From Rhodospirillaceae bacterium (GTDB taxonomy: Bacteria > Pseudomonadota > Alphaproteobacteria > Rhodospirillales > Rhodospirillaceae), in contig JAIBCD010000011.1 of the NCBI GenBank assembly GCA_019694335.1, positions 1-64,000 on the forward strand: a stretch of DNA of 64,000 nt, given 5' to 3'. Of this stretch, positions 35,730 to 43,818 are shown piece by piece. Below the pieces are notes generated by a model, which searched no databases, had not been told where the DNA came from, and saw only the letters and a program-made list of their open reading frames with translations. Numbering within the stretch: the stretch's first letter is position 1; the number at the start of each line of letters is the position of its first letter. The translations under genes and the position numbers were made by a program.

Positions 35730-36552
35730 AGCGAACTTTCGTGGGACGCGCTAAAATCTTGAGGTAGTCACGATCTATCATCGCATGGCCTGCTTCAAGC
35801 AGGCGCCGAACGCGGCTGCGCCGCCAATCCGTCGCAAAACTGCCGCGGCTCCCGCTCTCATAGAGCTGCGCGGCGATGTCGGCATGGCTCAAGCCTGCCG
35901 CTTCCAATTCGATGGCTTTGAGGGTGAGAAGCCATCTGTCGGCCTGTGGCTCGGAAGGAAAGAGCGACGCGGGAAACCGACCGCGCTCGAGCACGGCGCC
36001 AAGTCGTTCGAGGGTTACGGTGTGATGATTGAGCCTGCCAAAATCTTCGAGGACATAGGCAAGCCGGACCGGGCCGTCGAGCAACGTTCCCTCAACGACG
36101 TGGAGTTGGATGGCATTTACGCCATCGCAAAGCTGAAGATGTTGATCACCTTCATGCCGCACCAATACCGTTGCTGCGACTTTCAAGTGCGCCGGATCGA
36201 ATAAGCGGGAATCTCCGCTGTTCCGTGATGGCACCGCAGCGACGGGACATACCGACGCGTCAACCGCGGCGTCCCAGAACACTGCGGCGCGCTGAAAAGG
36301 GCGATCGGCGTCCTCAGTGAAGCACAACCCCCATGCGTCGTCGGCTTCGCGGCCGGACTCAATCACCGTCAGCAAAGGCCGTTTGCGCTCGACGCGCCGG
36401 TGAACGGCCACGCCAATGCCCGGGCTTTCGCGATACTTGCGATTATGCCGTAGCCACTCCCACGCCCAGCCGGAGCGGCACATACGCAGTAAGGCCGCGT
36501 CGGTCGGCGGCCTGTCTCGGTCAACAGGTCTTCTTCCCACCGCTGCCTCCAC
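35716..36552 (-). CDS. DUF2285 domain protein (mobile-element regulator type)
   Basis: A 278-residue protein with the ICE-associated layout: an N-terminal segment SGWAWEWLRHNRKYRE typical of the DUF6499-like domain, a variable middle and a C-terminal DUF2285 domain (LKAIELEAAGLSHADIAAQLYE, then a helix-turn-helix-like RRLLEAGHAMIDRDYLKIL). Such proteins are common in alphaproteobacterial integrative elements and are considered DNA-binding regulators. The GTG start at 36552 is tentative. Confidence 0.75.
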   Translation of the reverse strand: MEAAVGRRPVDRDRPPTDAALLRMCRSGWAWEWLRHNRKYRESPGIGVAVHRRVERKRPLLTVIESGREADDAWGLCFTEDADRPFQRAAVFWDAAVDASVCPVAAVPSRNSGDSRLFDPAHLKVAATVLVRHEGDQHLQLCDGVNAIQLHVVEGTLLDGPVRLAYVLEDFGRLNHHTVTLERLGAVLERGRFPASLFPSEPQADRWLLTLKAIELEAAGLSHADIAAQLYESGSRGSFATDWRRSRVRRLLEAGHAMIDRDYLKILARPTKVRSKAA

Positions 36553-36994
36553 ATTCTTTTGAGACCGGTGACAAGTTCCAGGTTGATGAGCTCAACCACG
36601 CTTGCCGCAGCGACGGGCTTTCAGGAGCCAGCCGTAGGGTCGGCTTGTCGTTCTCGCGCCACGCGCTGGAACGGGCGCAGCTTTTACCGACCACAGCCAT
36701 AAATAGTATAGGTTTAGAATTACACCTATGCGAGTCGAAATTATCTGTATCCCTCAGATAGTTATGAGGAATTCTCTCAACTGATAGCGGAAAATGCCGT
36801 CTGACTTGAATTAGAGGCGTGAGGCTTAGGCTGCGCATCGATGCTCGACGCCTGCGGCAGATGCCGCTCCGGCCCTTCAACCAGCCGAAAAGCAGCAGTG
36901 TAAGCCGGACCGCACACAAGACACCTCAGGCGGTGGCGTGCTGATTGCCGTGGTCGGTTCAGGCATTGCAGCCGAACGTCCTAGTACCGGTGGA
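36553..36994. other. Intergenic region between DUF2285 and the repair operon
   Basis: About 440 bases in which I see no convincing gene. The part from 36690 to 36820 is clearly more AT-rich than its surroundings and could hold the DUF2285 promoter. Open frames here lack family signals and acceptable starts. Confidence 0.45.
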
Positions 36995-37249
36995 CTACGC
37001 CGCCGCTTGGCCTTCCTGCACCTTTTCGAGGTAGTCGGCGACGGTATGCCATAGATCGCGCATAACCTGGCCGCCACGGCGTTCGACCAGCTCGCCGTCG
37101 ATGTGGTTTAGGATCGCTTGCACCCGTTCAATCGTGCGCTCGCTCTGGCCGATATTTCGCTCCAGGCTCTTAAGCACGTCTTCGGTCGCCATCGGTTCGG
37201 ACAGCGATTTTGTGACAATGGCGTTCACCCATTCGCGCGGACTGAGCAT
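36995..37249 (-). CDS. Small helical protein of unknown function
   Basis: An 84-residue, highly helical soluble protein (heptad pattern in EDVLKSLERNIGQSERTIERVQAIL). An AAGGAG ribosome binding site stands 6 bases before the ATG. It is the third gene of the leftward unit after the Y-family polymerase and the zinc-ribbon gene (20-base gap), so SOS control is likely. I recognise no family. Confidence 0.6.
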   Translation of the reverse strand: MLSPREWVNAIVTKSLSEPMATEDVLKSLERNIGQSERTIERVQAILNHIDGELVERRGGQVMRDLWHTVADYLEKVQEGQAAA

Positions 37250-37269
37250 GGCTTTCTCCTTGGCTGGTG

Positions 37270-37524
37270 TTAAGGCATTCCGCCGACAAAGCCGCTGGTG
37301 TCCTCGCCTTTGACCAGCGCAAGACGCACGCCGACGTGGCGGCAGTGCGGGCGCGGACAGGCAAGGTTCTTCGCGACTTCATCGAGGTTGACGTTGCGGT
37401 GTTCGACCTTGATGAGAAGCTGCACGGGACTTTGGAGCCATACATAGCGGCAACGCATACACGTCGCTTCCAAGAGCGCTGTGTCGTCCAAGTCGCGCAA
37501 ATACATATCCTCAAGCCACGTCAC
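37270..37524 (-). CDS. Small zinc-ribbon-like protein
   Basis: An 84-residue protein with four potential zinc ligands: CMRC in the first half and CPRPHC in the second. The GTG start overlaps the polymerase stop (GTGA), arguing for translational coupling. Length and Cys spacing suggest a zinc ribbon; function unknown. Longer in-frame starts lie inside the polymerase gene and are not family-like. Confidence 0.65.
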   Translation of the reverse strand: MTWLEDMYLRDLDDTALLEATCMRCRYVWLQSPVQLLIKVEHRNVNLDEVAKNLACPRPHCRHVGVRLALVKGEDTSGFVGGMP

Positions 37525-38774
37525 CAGAAGTCCTCCGCCGATGGAATGCGGTTGTAAGCAATCTTGCCGCCGGCGTAGCCGCCGGGTGGCGGTGTCCAAG
37601 GTCCGACCGTGACCACGCGCTTCCCGAACTTGCGGTTCAGCGTGTCGATGGTGTCGGTGATGCGCTCGCATTTCTGGCGGTCACTATCGTCGTTGAGCAG
37701 AAGATCGAGCTGGCGTTCATTCGCGGCCGAAAGCTCGGCCAGCGTCACGCCGACGCGCACGATTTCCGCGCGCGGCGCGATCTCGCGGCGTGCGCGTTGC
37801 CAGAGCCGCTTAAGGCCATCGAGACAGGCGTGGTCGTCTTTGACGCTCGGAAGGTCGTGCGTTCCGAACCACGCGCTGTTGCGTATATCGAGCCAGAGCC
37901 AAAGCTTGCGCGCAAAGAAGCCGTCGCGCCGCATCCGTCGCGCGGCCTTTGTTAAGAGCAGTCTGGAGATTTCCTCCGCCTTGCCGGCATCGCGCCAGCC
38001 TGGTGGTAGGACGCGGCCGTGGCCGAACATGCCGCGTGCTGTCGGCTGCGCGTGAAGATCGTAGCCGTGCAGCGCATACCACATGCGCTCGCCGTTCACG
38101 TTGCCCCAGAGCGCCCGCAAGTGTTTGGGTTGCGTCTTCCAGAGCGCGTCCATGCTCGTGATGCCGGCGGCACGGAGACGTTCCTCCATCCGGCGTCCGA
38201 CGCCGGGAATTGTCTCCAGCGGCAGCGGCAGGAGCGGTTGCGGCATATCCTTGGGATGCCAGATCGTTGTCCCGTTGGGCTTGTCGATCTTGCACGCGAT
38301 CTTTGCCAGCAGGCGATTGGCGGCGAAGCCGATCGAGCAAGTGATTTGATCGCCGACATTGCGTCGCAGTCGGTCCTTGATCCGCAGCGCCAGCGCCTCA
38401 GGCGCCGCAATGGCGCGGGTGTCGAGAATGCAGCACAGCTCATCGATGGATTTGACGGTCTCCACCGGGATCTCACAGGCGATCTCGTTGAGCAGCGTAT
38501 TGTGAGCGCGCCGGAACAGGTCCGGGCGCTGTGTCACCAGGATCAGGTCGGGACAGAGCGCCTTGGCTTCGGGCACCCGCATGACGTTCGAGCACCCGGC
38601 GGCTTTGGCTTCCTTGGAACAGGCGATGACCACGGTCGTATGCGCCGCGGACGTGTCGAAGGGGATCACGCCGACCGGCTTGCCCCGGAGCTGGGGCATG
38701 GCCTGCTGCATGACGGAGGCGAAAAAGCCGTCAAAATCGAGATACAGTCGCTCTATGGTCGCGGGCTGGCGCAT
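37521..38774 (-). CDS. Y-family DNA polymerase (DinB/UmuC-like)
   Basis: A 417-residue translesion polymerase. Catalytic acidic residues are visible in RLYLDFDGFFASV (palm start) and KSIDELCCIL (SxDE motif), with SIGFAANRLLAKIA and the helix-hairpin-helix TIPGVGRRMEERL following. A C-terminal extension of about 60 residues lacks a clear beta-clamp motif by eye. It heads a leftward three-gene unit opposite an SRAP gene, with a LexA box between them, so it is probably SOS-induced. Confidence 0.93.
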   Translation of the reverse strand: MRQPATIERLYLDFDGFFASVMQQAMPQLRGKPVGVIPFDTSAAHTTVVIACSKEAKAAGCSNVMRVPEAKALCPDLILVTQRPDLFRRAHNTLLNEIACEIPVETVKSIDELCCILDTRAIAAPEALALRIKDRLRRNVGDQITCSIGFAANRLLAKIACKIDKPNGTTIWHPKDMPQPLLPLPLETIPGVGRRMEERLRAAGITSMDALWKTQPKHLRALWGNVNGERMWYALHGYDLHAQPTARGMFGHGRVLPPGWRDAGKAEEISRLLLTKAARRMRRDGFFARKLWLWLDIRNSAWFGTHDLPSVKDDHACLDGLKRLWQRARREIAPRAEIVRVGVTLAELSAANERQLDLLLNDDSDRQKCERITDTIDTLNRKFGKRVVTVGPWTPPPGGYAGGKIAYNRIPSAEDFW

Positions 38775-38800
38775 GGGGTTTCCTCTGGGGGCGCGGATGA

Positions 38801-38815
38801 GAACAAAAAGAGAAC
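38801..38815. promoter_or_regulatory. LexA (SOS) box, GAAC-N7-GAAC
   Basis: Exact match to the alphaproteobacterial LexA box (GTTC-N7-GTTC on the other strand): GAAC at 38801-38804, seven bases, GAAC at 38812-38815. It lies between the divergent polymerase and SRAP genes (26 and 30 bases from their starts), so one box may control both. Confidence 0.85.
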
Positions 38816-38845
38816 TCTTGAGTCAAGCGATCATCCGGGGGATGC

Positions 38846-39523
38846 ATGTGTAATCGCTACGAAATCCGGGGTTCTATTAGCCAGATCAGGGCCTTAGCGA
38901 ATTTGCTCGCGCGCGAGCTTTTTACGACCCCGGCCACGGGCAACCTGGAGCCCCGCGACAGCGTCTATCCGGATCAGGATGCGCCGATCCTAGTGAGTCG
39001 GCCGGAGGGCGGCCTGGAACTGCGGCTTGCGCGATGGGGCTTCCCGCCCATCACCGGCAAGTCCGACGTCATCACCAACATCCGTAATCTCAAGAGCAAG
39101 TGGTGGAAGGACGTGAACCGCGAATGGCTCACGGCGCCCGCGTACCGCTGCCTTGTGCCGTTCACGGCCTTCGCCGAGCCAGTGCGAAATTCGACCTGGT
39201 TCTATACGCCGGCGGCCGAAGTCCCGTGCTTCGCCGGAATTTGGCGCCCGTGGAGCGGCGAGCGCCTCATGGCGACGGGCAAAGCGCGCCGCGAGCGCGT
39301 CCACCGCGACGATTGGCACCTGTACGCATTCCTCACGACAGAACCGAATGAGTTGGTGCGCCCGATCCACGAACGCGCCATGCCCGTCATTCTCGTCGAT
39401 CCCGCCGAGCAAGAAGAATGGCTGGCGGGCGGCGAGGCCAGCCTTCGCTTACAACGCACGTTGCCGGATGCAGACCTCCGAGTGAGGACAACGGTGCCCA
39501 CGTCGGAAGCGACGCGGGTATGA
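38846..39523 (+). CDS. SRAP-family protein (YedK/HMCES-like)
   Basis: A 225-residue protein of the SOS response-associated peptidase family, which forms covalent crosslinks with abasic sites in single-stranded DNA through Cys2. The start MCNRYE with Cys2, the segment RLARWGFPP, NIRN, RCLVPFTAFAEP and FLTTEPNELVRPIHERAMPVIL are typical. The divergent LexA box upstream fits SOS regulation. Its stop overlaps the start of the next gene (ATGA). Confidence 0.93.
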   Translation: MCNRYEIRGSISQIRALANLLARELFTTPATGNLEPRDSVYPDQDAPILVSRPEGGLELRLARWGFPPITGKSDVITNIRNLKSKWWKDVNREWLTAPAYRCLVPFTAFAEPVRNSTWFYTPAAEVPCFAGIWRPWSGERLMATGKARRERVHRDDWHLYAFLTTEPNELVRPIHERAMPVILVDPAEQEEWLAGGEASLRLQRTLPDADLRVRTTVPTSEATRV

Positions 39524-40065
39524 CGACGCGCCGAAATACCGGCAAGGCCGACACCGGCGCACCCGTCGTCTCCGAGGACGTGCCGTTACTGTCGTCCATG
39601 ACACCCTCAAACCTGTTGAACCTTCACGCGCGCATTATTGACGAGTTGCGCGCCCGCGAATTGATCCGCACATCTAACAATCCCGTCGGTGATTTCGCCG
39701 AATATCTCTTTTGCAAAGCCTTCGGCTGGAACCGGACAGGGAACTCGAATGCCCATCTCGATGCGATCGATAGCGACGGCAAGCGTTATCAGATCAAGGC
39801 ACGGAAGATTACCTCCCATAATGCTTCACGTCAGTTAGGCGCGCTTCGCGATCTTGAGCACGGCCATTTCGATTTTCTCGCCGGCGTTCTTTTTTCTGAA
39901 AGGTACGAAGTCCGGCGCGCCATCATTATTCCCCACGCTCTCATTGGCCCGCGCGCGAAGTGGGTTGCCAAAACCAACAGTCACAAATTCTTTCTCCGTG
40001 ACGAGGTGTGGACGTGGAACGGCGTGACGGACGTCACCGCGGAATTGCAGGCAGTTGATTTTTAG
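39520..40065 (+). CDS. Putative PD-(D/E)xK nuclease-like protein
   Basis: A 181-residue soluble protein. The segment NPVGDFAEYLFCKAFGW is followed by HLDAIDSDGKRYQIKARK, which fits a D...QxK variant of the PD-(D/E)xK nuclease core, as in DUF6998-like proteins. The nuclease role is inferred from this motif alone. It is translationally coupled to SRAP and presumably shares the LexA-controlled promoter. The longer frame from 39418 overlaps SRAP and is not preferred. Confidence 0.6.
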   Translation: MTTRRNTGKADTGAPVVSEDVPLLSSMTPSNLLNLHARIIDELRARELIRTSNNPVGDFAEYLFCKAFGWNRTGNSNAHLDAIDSDGKRYQIKARKITSHNASRQLGALRDLEHGHFDFLAGVLFSERYEVRRAIIIPHALIGPRAKWVAKTNSHKFFLRDEVWTWNGVTDVTAELQAVDF

Positions 40066-40464
40066 CGCCTGCGCCGCTTCTTTCGTTAGCAGTAGAATAT
40101 TATTCACAGTCATCGGGGTACGGGCGCCTGGGCTTCGCCCACCGTCGTGCTCGTGAACCGAGCCCGCGAAGGGCGGTCTCGGCCCTCCGGGCTTCGCCCA
40201 ACTGGCGCAAGCAAGATCCAATGCCATCGCGCTGCCGCGCGCTGAGATTGTTGGTGGCCTGACGCCGCGAAAGCGGGGTGGCGGCGCTCCCTTCTAGTCC
40301 CGCCCGGTCGGGCGGCAACCCTCACTACGTTCGGGTGCTCCACTGCGTTGCGCCCCTGCGGGTGCCATCCCTCCCTCAATGGCGGGCCTCTGCGGTCGCT
40401 TCATCGCCGCCACCCCTCTTTCGGGGTCAGGTGCGCGGTTTTTAGTGGCGCAGGAGGTCAGCAG
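40066..40464. other. Intergenic region before ardC
   Basis: About 400 GC-rich bases without a convincing gene. It contains several short hairpins built on GGGCTTCGCCC-like stems (near 40130, 40190) and the CCCGCCCGGTCGGGCGG stem near 40302-40318. Such regions upstream of ardC in conjugative elements can act in single-stranded promoter use, but that is inference. Confidence 0.4.
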
Positions 40465-41391
40465 ATGCGTTCAGACAACACACAGCGAGCCCGTGGTGAG
40501 CGCGGGAATCTTTATCAGGAAGTCACCGACAAGATCGTTGCGGAACTGGAACAGGGGCGCTTTCCCTGGGTGCAGCCGTGGGGCGCGGCCAATGCGGGAT
40601 TAGGCTTGCCCAAGAACGCCGCCACATCGCGCCGCTACAGTGGAATCAATATCCTGATCCTTTGGGGGGCTGTCCACGATAAGCAATTTCGTGGACAAAA
40701 CTGGCTCACGTTTCGCCAAGCGTTGACCCTCGGGGGATGCGTTCGCAAGGGCGAGAAAGGCACCACGGTTTTCTATGCCGACCGTTTCATTCCCAAGAGC
40801 GAACTGGAACGCGCGCAGAAGACGGGAGACGAAGCGAACGCCGTTCCGTTCCTCAAACGCTTCACGGTGTTTAACGTCGATCAATGCGACGGATTGCCGG
40901 AAACGGCCTTCGCAGGAATTGCCCCGCTCCCGGAACGCGAAGCCATCCCGCATGCGGAAGACCTGATTAAAGCCACGGGCGCGGACTTTCGCATAGGTGG
41001 CGCGCGCGCCTTCTATCAGACGGCGGAGGACTTTATCCAAGTCCCGCCGCAGCCCGCGTTTCATCAGCAGATTGATTACTACCGGACGTGCTTTCACGAA
41101 CTCGGGCACTGGACCGGAGCCAAGCACCGCTTGGCACGCGATCATTCCGGGCGGTTTGGTTCCCATCCTTACGCGCGCGAGGAACTGGTGGCGGAAATGT
41201 CATCGGCTTTCGTGTGCGCGGCGCTTGGGATTATTCCGACCGTGCGCCATGCGGATTACCTCGCGTCCTGGCTGGAAGTCCTGAAAGAGGACAATCACGC
41301 GATCTTTCGCGCCGCGTCGCACGCGAGCAAGGCAGCGGATTTCATCCTCGCTTTTGATGCGGGTGCGATGCCCGAGAGCGAGGCCGCATGA
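40465..41391 (+). CDS. ArdC-type antirestriction protein
   Basis: A 308-residue protein: N-terminal ssDNA-binding domain (NLYQEVTDKIVAELEQGRFPWVQPW and LTFRQALTLGG...GEKGTTVFY region) and a C-terminal metallopeptidase domain with HELGHW (HExxH) and a downstream EELVAEMSSAFVC. ArdC proteins protect incoming DNA from restriction during conjugation. A strong AGGAGG ribosome binding site precedes ATG 40465. The stop overlaps the DUF2958 start (ATGA). Confidence 0.9.
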   Translation: MRSDNTQRARGERGNLYQEVTDKIVAELEQGRFPWVQPWGAANAGLGLPKNAATSRRYSGINILILWGAVHDKQFRGQNWLTFRQALTLGGCVRKGEKGTTVFYADRFIPKSELERAQKTGDEANAVPFLKRFTVFNVDQCDGLPETAFAGIAPLPEREAIPHAEDLIKATGADFRIGGARAFYQTAEDFIQVPPQPAFHQQIDYYRTCFHELGHWTGAKHRLARDHSGRFGSHPYAREELVAEMSSAFVCAALGIIPTVRHADYLASWLEVLKEDNHAIFRAASHASKAADFILAFDAGAMPESEAA

Positions 41392-41801
41392 TCGTCATTC
41401 CGCAACATCTTTACGCGCGCCTCGTTGCGAACGGCCAAGCCCCGGACGGCACTGACCATGTGCCCGTCATCAAATTCTTTGATCCGGCGGGCGCGGCGAC
41501 GTGGCTTATCACCGAAGTCTCGCCCACCGAACCCGACGCGCTTTTCGGATTGTGCGACCTCGGCCAGGGCTTTCCCGAATTGGGATACGTGAGCCTCACC
41601 GAACTTAAATCCGTCAAGAACCGGCTCGGTATTCCGTTGGAACGCGACCTGTTCTTTTCCGCCCGTTACCCGCTTTCGGTTTACGCCGAGGCCGCGCGCC
41701 GCGCCGAACGCATCACCGAAAACGACACCGATCTTGCCGAGGCCGCGAAGGTTCTCGGCCAAGAGGCGTCCCCCGACGCCGATCCCCCCGCGACCGCCTA
41801 A
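41388..41801 (+). CDS. DUF2958 protein
   Basis: A 137-residue soluble protein with the DUF2958 signature: VPVIKFFDPAGAATWLITEV, GLCDLGQGFPELGYVSL and IPLERDLFF. The family accompanies ardC and parB-like genes on integrative elements and plasmids; the function is unknown. It starts within the ardC stop codon, indicating coupled translation. Confidence 0.85.
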   Translation: MIVIPQHLYARLVANGQAPDGTDHVPVIKFFDPAGAATWLITEVSPTEPDALFGLCDLGQGFPELGYVSLTELKSVKNRLGIPLERDLFFSARYPLSVYAEAARRAERITENDTDLAEAAKVLGQEASPDADPPATA

Positions 41802-41824
41802 CCCCCTCAACACGGAGTATCACC

Positions 41825-42334
41825 ATGACCCTCGCTCATATCGCCCTCGACAATCTTTCGGTTTCCCCGCTCAACATGCGCCATGCCAAAAAAGCCCCGG
41901 ATACTACGGACCTGCTGCCGAGCATCCGCACGCGCGGCATTCTCATGCCGCTCTTGGTACGACCCAACGGCTCGCCCGACACTTTTGAAATCGTCGCGGG
42001 ACGGCGGCGGTATTTTGCCGCGCGCACCGTCAAGGAGGAACGCGGCGACTTTCCAATTCCTTCCACCCGCGAAGGCCACACCTGGCAGCTCGTCAAAGGT
42101 GTTGCGCTATCTACACTGCTTGGGGTCGGAACGGAAATTGGCTTTGGCGACGACGAAGGTGACTTCATTCGCGCCCTGCGTGAATCCACGCAATCGAATG
42201 TGAACCGCGCCGGCCAGCGGATTGTGGGGCGAAATCTCGACATCCAGCCGACCATCACAGTGCGGCAGGGCTGGCCGCTCCGCGTCATCGTTCACAAGGA
42301 TCTCATCCTACGACCCTATCGAGGCAGGAGGTAA
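41825..42334 (+). CDS. Chimeric ParB-like / TrbI remnant
   Basis: A 169-residue frame made of two unrelated pieces. Residues 1 to about 78 are a ParB/Srx N-terminus (SVSPLNMRH, GILMPLLVRP, VAGRRRYFAARTVKEERG). From about residue 83 on, the sequence is the C-terminus of the conjugation protein TrbI/VirB10 (LLGVGTEIGFG, QSNVNRAGQRIVGRNLDIQPTI in part, GWPLRVIVHKDLIL, PYRG). The fusion keeps frame and removes everything normally found between parB and trbI, i.e. most of the transfer operon. A functional product is unlikely; it marks a large deletion. Confidence 0.78.
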   Translation: MTLAHIALDNLSVSPLNMRHAKKAPDTTDLLPSIRTRGILMPLLVRPNGSPDTFEIVAGRRRYFAARTVKEERGDFPIPSTREGHTWQLVKGVALSTLLGVGTEIGFGDDEGDFIRALRESTQSNVNRAGQRIVGRNLDIQPTITVRQGWPLRVIVHKDLILRPYRGRR

Positions 42335-42336
42335 GC

Positions 42337-42567
42337 ATGGCCGACATGAAACTCGCAAAGCTCCCCGACCGTACACCCGTGAAGATCAATCTGGTTGTAA
42401 GCCCAGAACTGAATGCCAATCTTCAGGACTACGCCACGCTGTATCAGAAAACGTATGGGCAAGAGGAATCGTTGCCTGAGTTGATCCCATTCATGCTGCA
42501 AAGCTTCCTGGATGCCGACCGGAGCTTTGCGAAAGCACGCCGGCTTAAGCTGGAATCCGCCCGATGA
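42337..42567 (+). CDS. DUF2274 protein
   Basis: A 76-residue protein matching DUF2274 (KLAKLPDRTPVKINLVVSPELNANLQDYA, shown in part). In intact conjugative elements DUF2274 lies directly after trbI, and here it follows the trbI fragment by 2 bases, confirming that reading. It looks ribbon-helix-helix-like. Its stop overlaps the next start. Confidence 0.82.
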   Translation: MADMKLAKLPDRTPVKINLVVSPELNANLQDYATLYQKTYGQEESLPELIPFMLQSFLDADRSFAKARRLKLESAR

Positions 42568-42872
42568 GCGAAGCGTTAGCGTCAGCCCAGCCAACACCTG
42601 TCCTCGTGAAGGTTCAACGGGCGGCAGAACTATCGGGCTATCCGAAATCATTCATTCGGAAGACGTTCATATGCGAAGCGAAGCGACCAAAAAACATTCC
42701 GCCGCCGCCGCCACATCAACACCGGGGTCGTGCCGTGTACATCTACGCAGACAAGATCCGGGATTGGGTTCTGGAAGTTGAAGTGTTTCTCGCGAGACAA
42801 GGTCGGAAAAGCAGCCGCGGGCGACCTACGGTAGCCGAGCGGATCGCACGAAGAAGCAGCTGTTCAAGCTAA
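42564..42872 (+). CDS. Putative excisionase/AlpA-like DNA-binding protein
   Basis: A 102-residue protein whose N-terminal half looks like a small winged helix-turn-helix (VKVQRAAELSGYPKSFIRK, then GRAVYIYADKIRDWV), the pattern of AlpA/excisionase-type proteins that recognise a DNA site and end in a basic tail (RKSSRGRPTVAERIARR). Family membership is inferred by eye. ATGA overlap with DUF2274 indicates co-translation. As an excisionase it could partner the integrase. Confidence 0.5.
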   Translation: MSEALASAQPTPVLVKVQRAAELSGYPKSFIRKTFICEAKRPKNIPPPPPHQHRGRAVYIYADKIRDWVLEVEVFLARQGRKSSRGRPTVAERIARRSSCSS

Positions 42873-43132
42873 CGCCCTAGCGCCGATGCCATTCGAACGC
42901 GCCAGAATCGAATAGTTAGTCGCGAGTAAGTCAGGAGGCAGCCTTCGAGCTGGGGCGGGTCGTCGACGTCCCGGTTCGACCGAAAGCTGCTGACCATGGA
43001 AAACGGGGCGATTCCACTCGCTAACGTTCTGCGCCGACTGTTAACGTCCGGCGAGCGACAAGCAAAATGCGCTTTCTCCAAACGTAATCAATAGCTTATG
43101 CGATTTAGTAAAAAAACTTGCGCCAGTTCGAG

Positions 43133-43149
43133 GGTAAGATTATCTTACC
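43133..43149. promoter_or_regulatory. Palindromic operator upstream of the nucleotide cassette
   Basis: A perfect palindrome with 7-bp arms, GGTAAGA-TTA-TCTTACC, 19 bases before the ACP-like start at 43169; a further half-site-like GTAAGG follows at 43154. Its position next to an operon encoding an XRE repressor suggests autoregulation. Confidence 0.6.
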
Positions 43150-43168
43150 AAATGTAAGGAGCGCGAGC

Positions 43169-43462
43169 ATGACCCACGACGACGCGAAAAAGGCACTTTT
43201 ATCGGTGTTAGAGAACATCCAGACCGTAAGTGGTCTCGATTGCCCGCCTTTGCAAGGGACGGATATCCCCACCAAGGTCCTCCCCAAATTCGACAGCACC
43301 ATATGGCCCGTGGCTACCACCCTCGTGGCACGCAAACTCGGCGTCTCCATTCCCAACAACGTACATATTTTTGGTGGCGAACATGGAGCACCCCTTTTGT
43401 CGGTAGATCAAATCGCCTCGGCGATCTGCAAGCAGTCCAAGCCTCTCCCGGCCGCAGCATGA
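43169..43462 (+). CDS. Acyl-carrier-protein-like small protein
   Basis: A 97-residue protein that resembles an acyl/peptidyl carrier domain. A first helix (DDAKKALLSVLENIQTV) and a loop lead to LPKFDSTIWPVATTLVARKLGVSIP, in which D42-S43 matches the phosphopantetheine attachment motif (Asp-Ser) at the start of helix II, followed by the typical LGVxIP turn and a last helix (LLSVDQIASAI). The assignment is by pattern, not by search; the usual Leu after DS is Thr here. An AAGGAG ribosome binding site precedes ATG 43169. An AcpS-type transferase lies 4 kb away in the same locus. Its stop overlaps the XRE start. Confidence 0.55.
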   Translation: MTHDDAKKALLSVLENIQTVSGLDCPPLQGTDIPTKVLPKFDSTIWPVATTLVARKLGVSIPNNVHIFGGEHGAPLLSVDQIASAICKQSKPLPAAA

Positions 43463-43818
43463 GCACAGACGAACAATCTCGCCGCAAAGCGATGGCCGAG
43501 CGACTAAAGCAGGCCCGTCGACTTTCCGGGTTGAGTCAAGGACAGGTGGCTCAACGCATGAATCTGCATCGACCGTCGATTTCGGAGATCGAAGCCGGCA
43601 ATCGTCGTGTCAGCGCCGAAGAGCTGAGCCAGTTCGCAGAAATCTACGACGTGAGCCTGTCGTACCTCGCCGGCGAGGGTGACGATTCTCTCGCCATTGA
43701 AGACCCGCGCCTCAAGCTTGCCGCTCGCGAATTGAAGAAGTTGTCGCCTGAGTCGCTGGACAATCTTCTCAAGGCGCTTGCCGCCATGCGCGCCAGCGAT
43801 GAGGACGCCAAAGAGTGA
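43459..43818 (+). CDS. XRE-family transcriptional regulator
   Basis: A 119-residue protein with an N-terminal helix-turn-helix (AERLKQARRLSGLSQGQVAQRMNLHRPSISEIEAGNRR, shown in part as LSGLSQGQVAQRM) and a helical C-terminus. It lies immediately before an ImmA/IrrE protease gene with overlapping codons; such pairs work as repressor and its cleaving protease. It probably binds the palindrome at 43133 and controls the whole downstream operon. Confidence 0.9.
   Translation: MSTDEQSRRKAMAERLKQARRLSGLSQGQVAQRMNLHRPSISEIEAGNRRVSAEELSQFAEIYDVSLSYLAGEGDDSLAIEDPRLKLAARELKKLSPESLDNLLKALAAMRASDEDAKE

Noticed and set aside
36521-36919. Minus-strand frame of 132 codons between DUF2285 and the repair operon
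   Set aside because: No recognisable domain, overlaps the DUF2285 start, and covers the likely promoter region.
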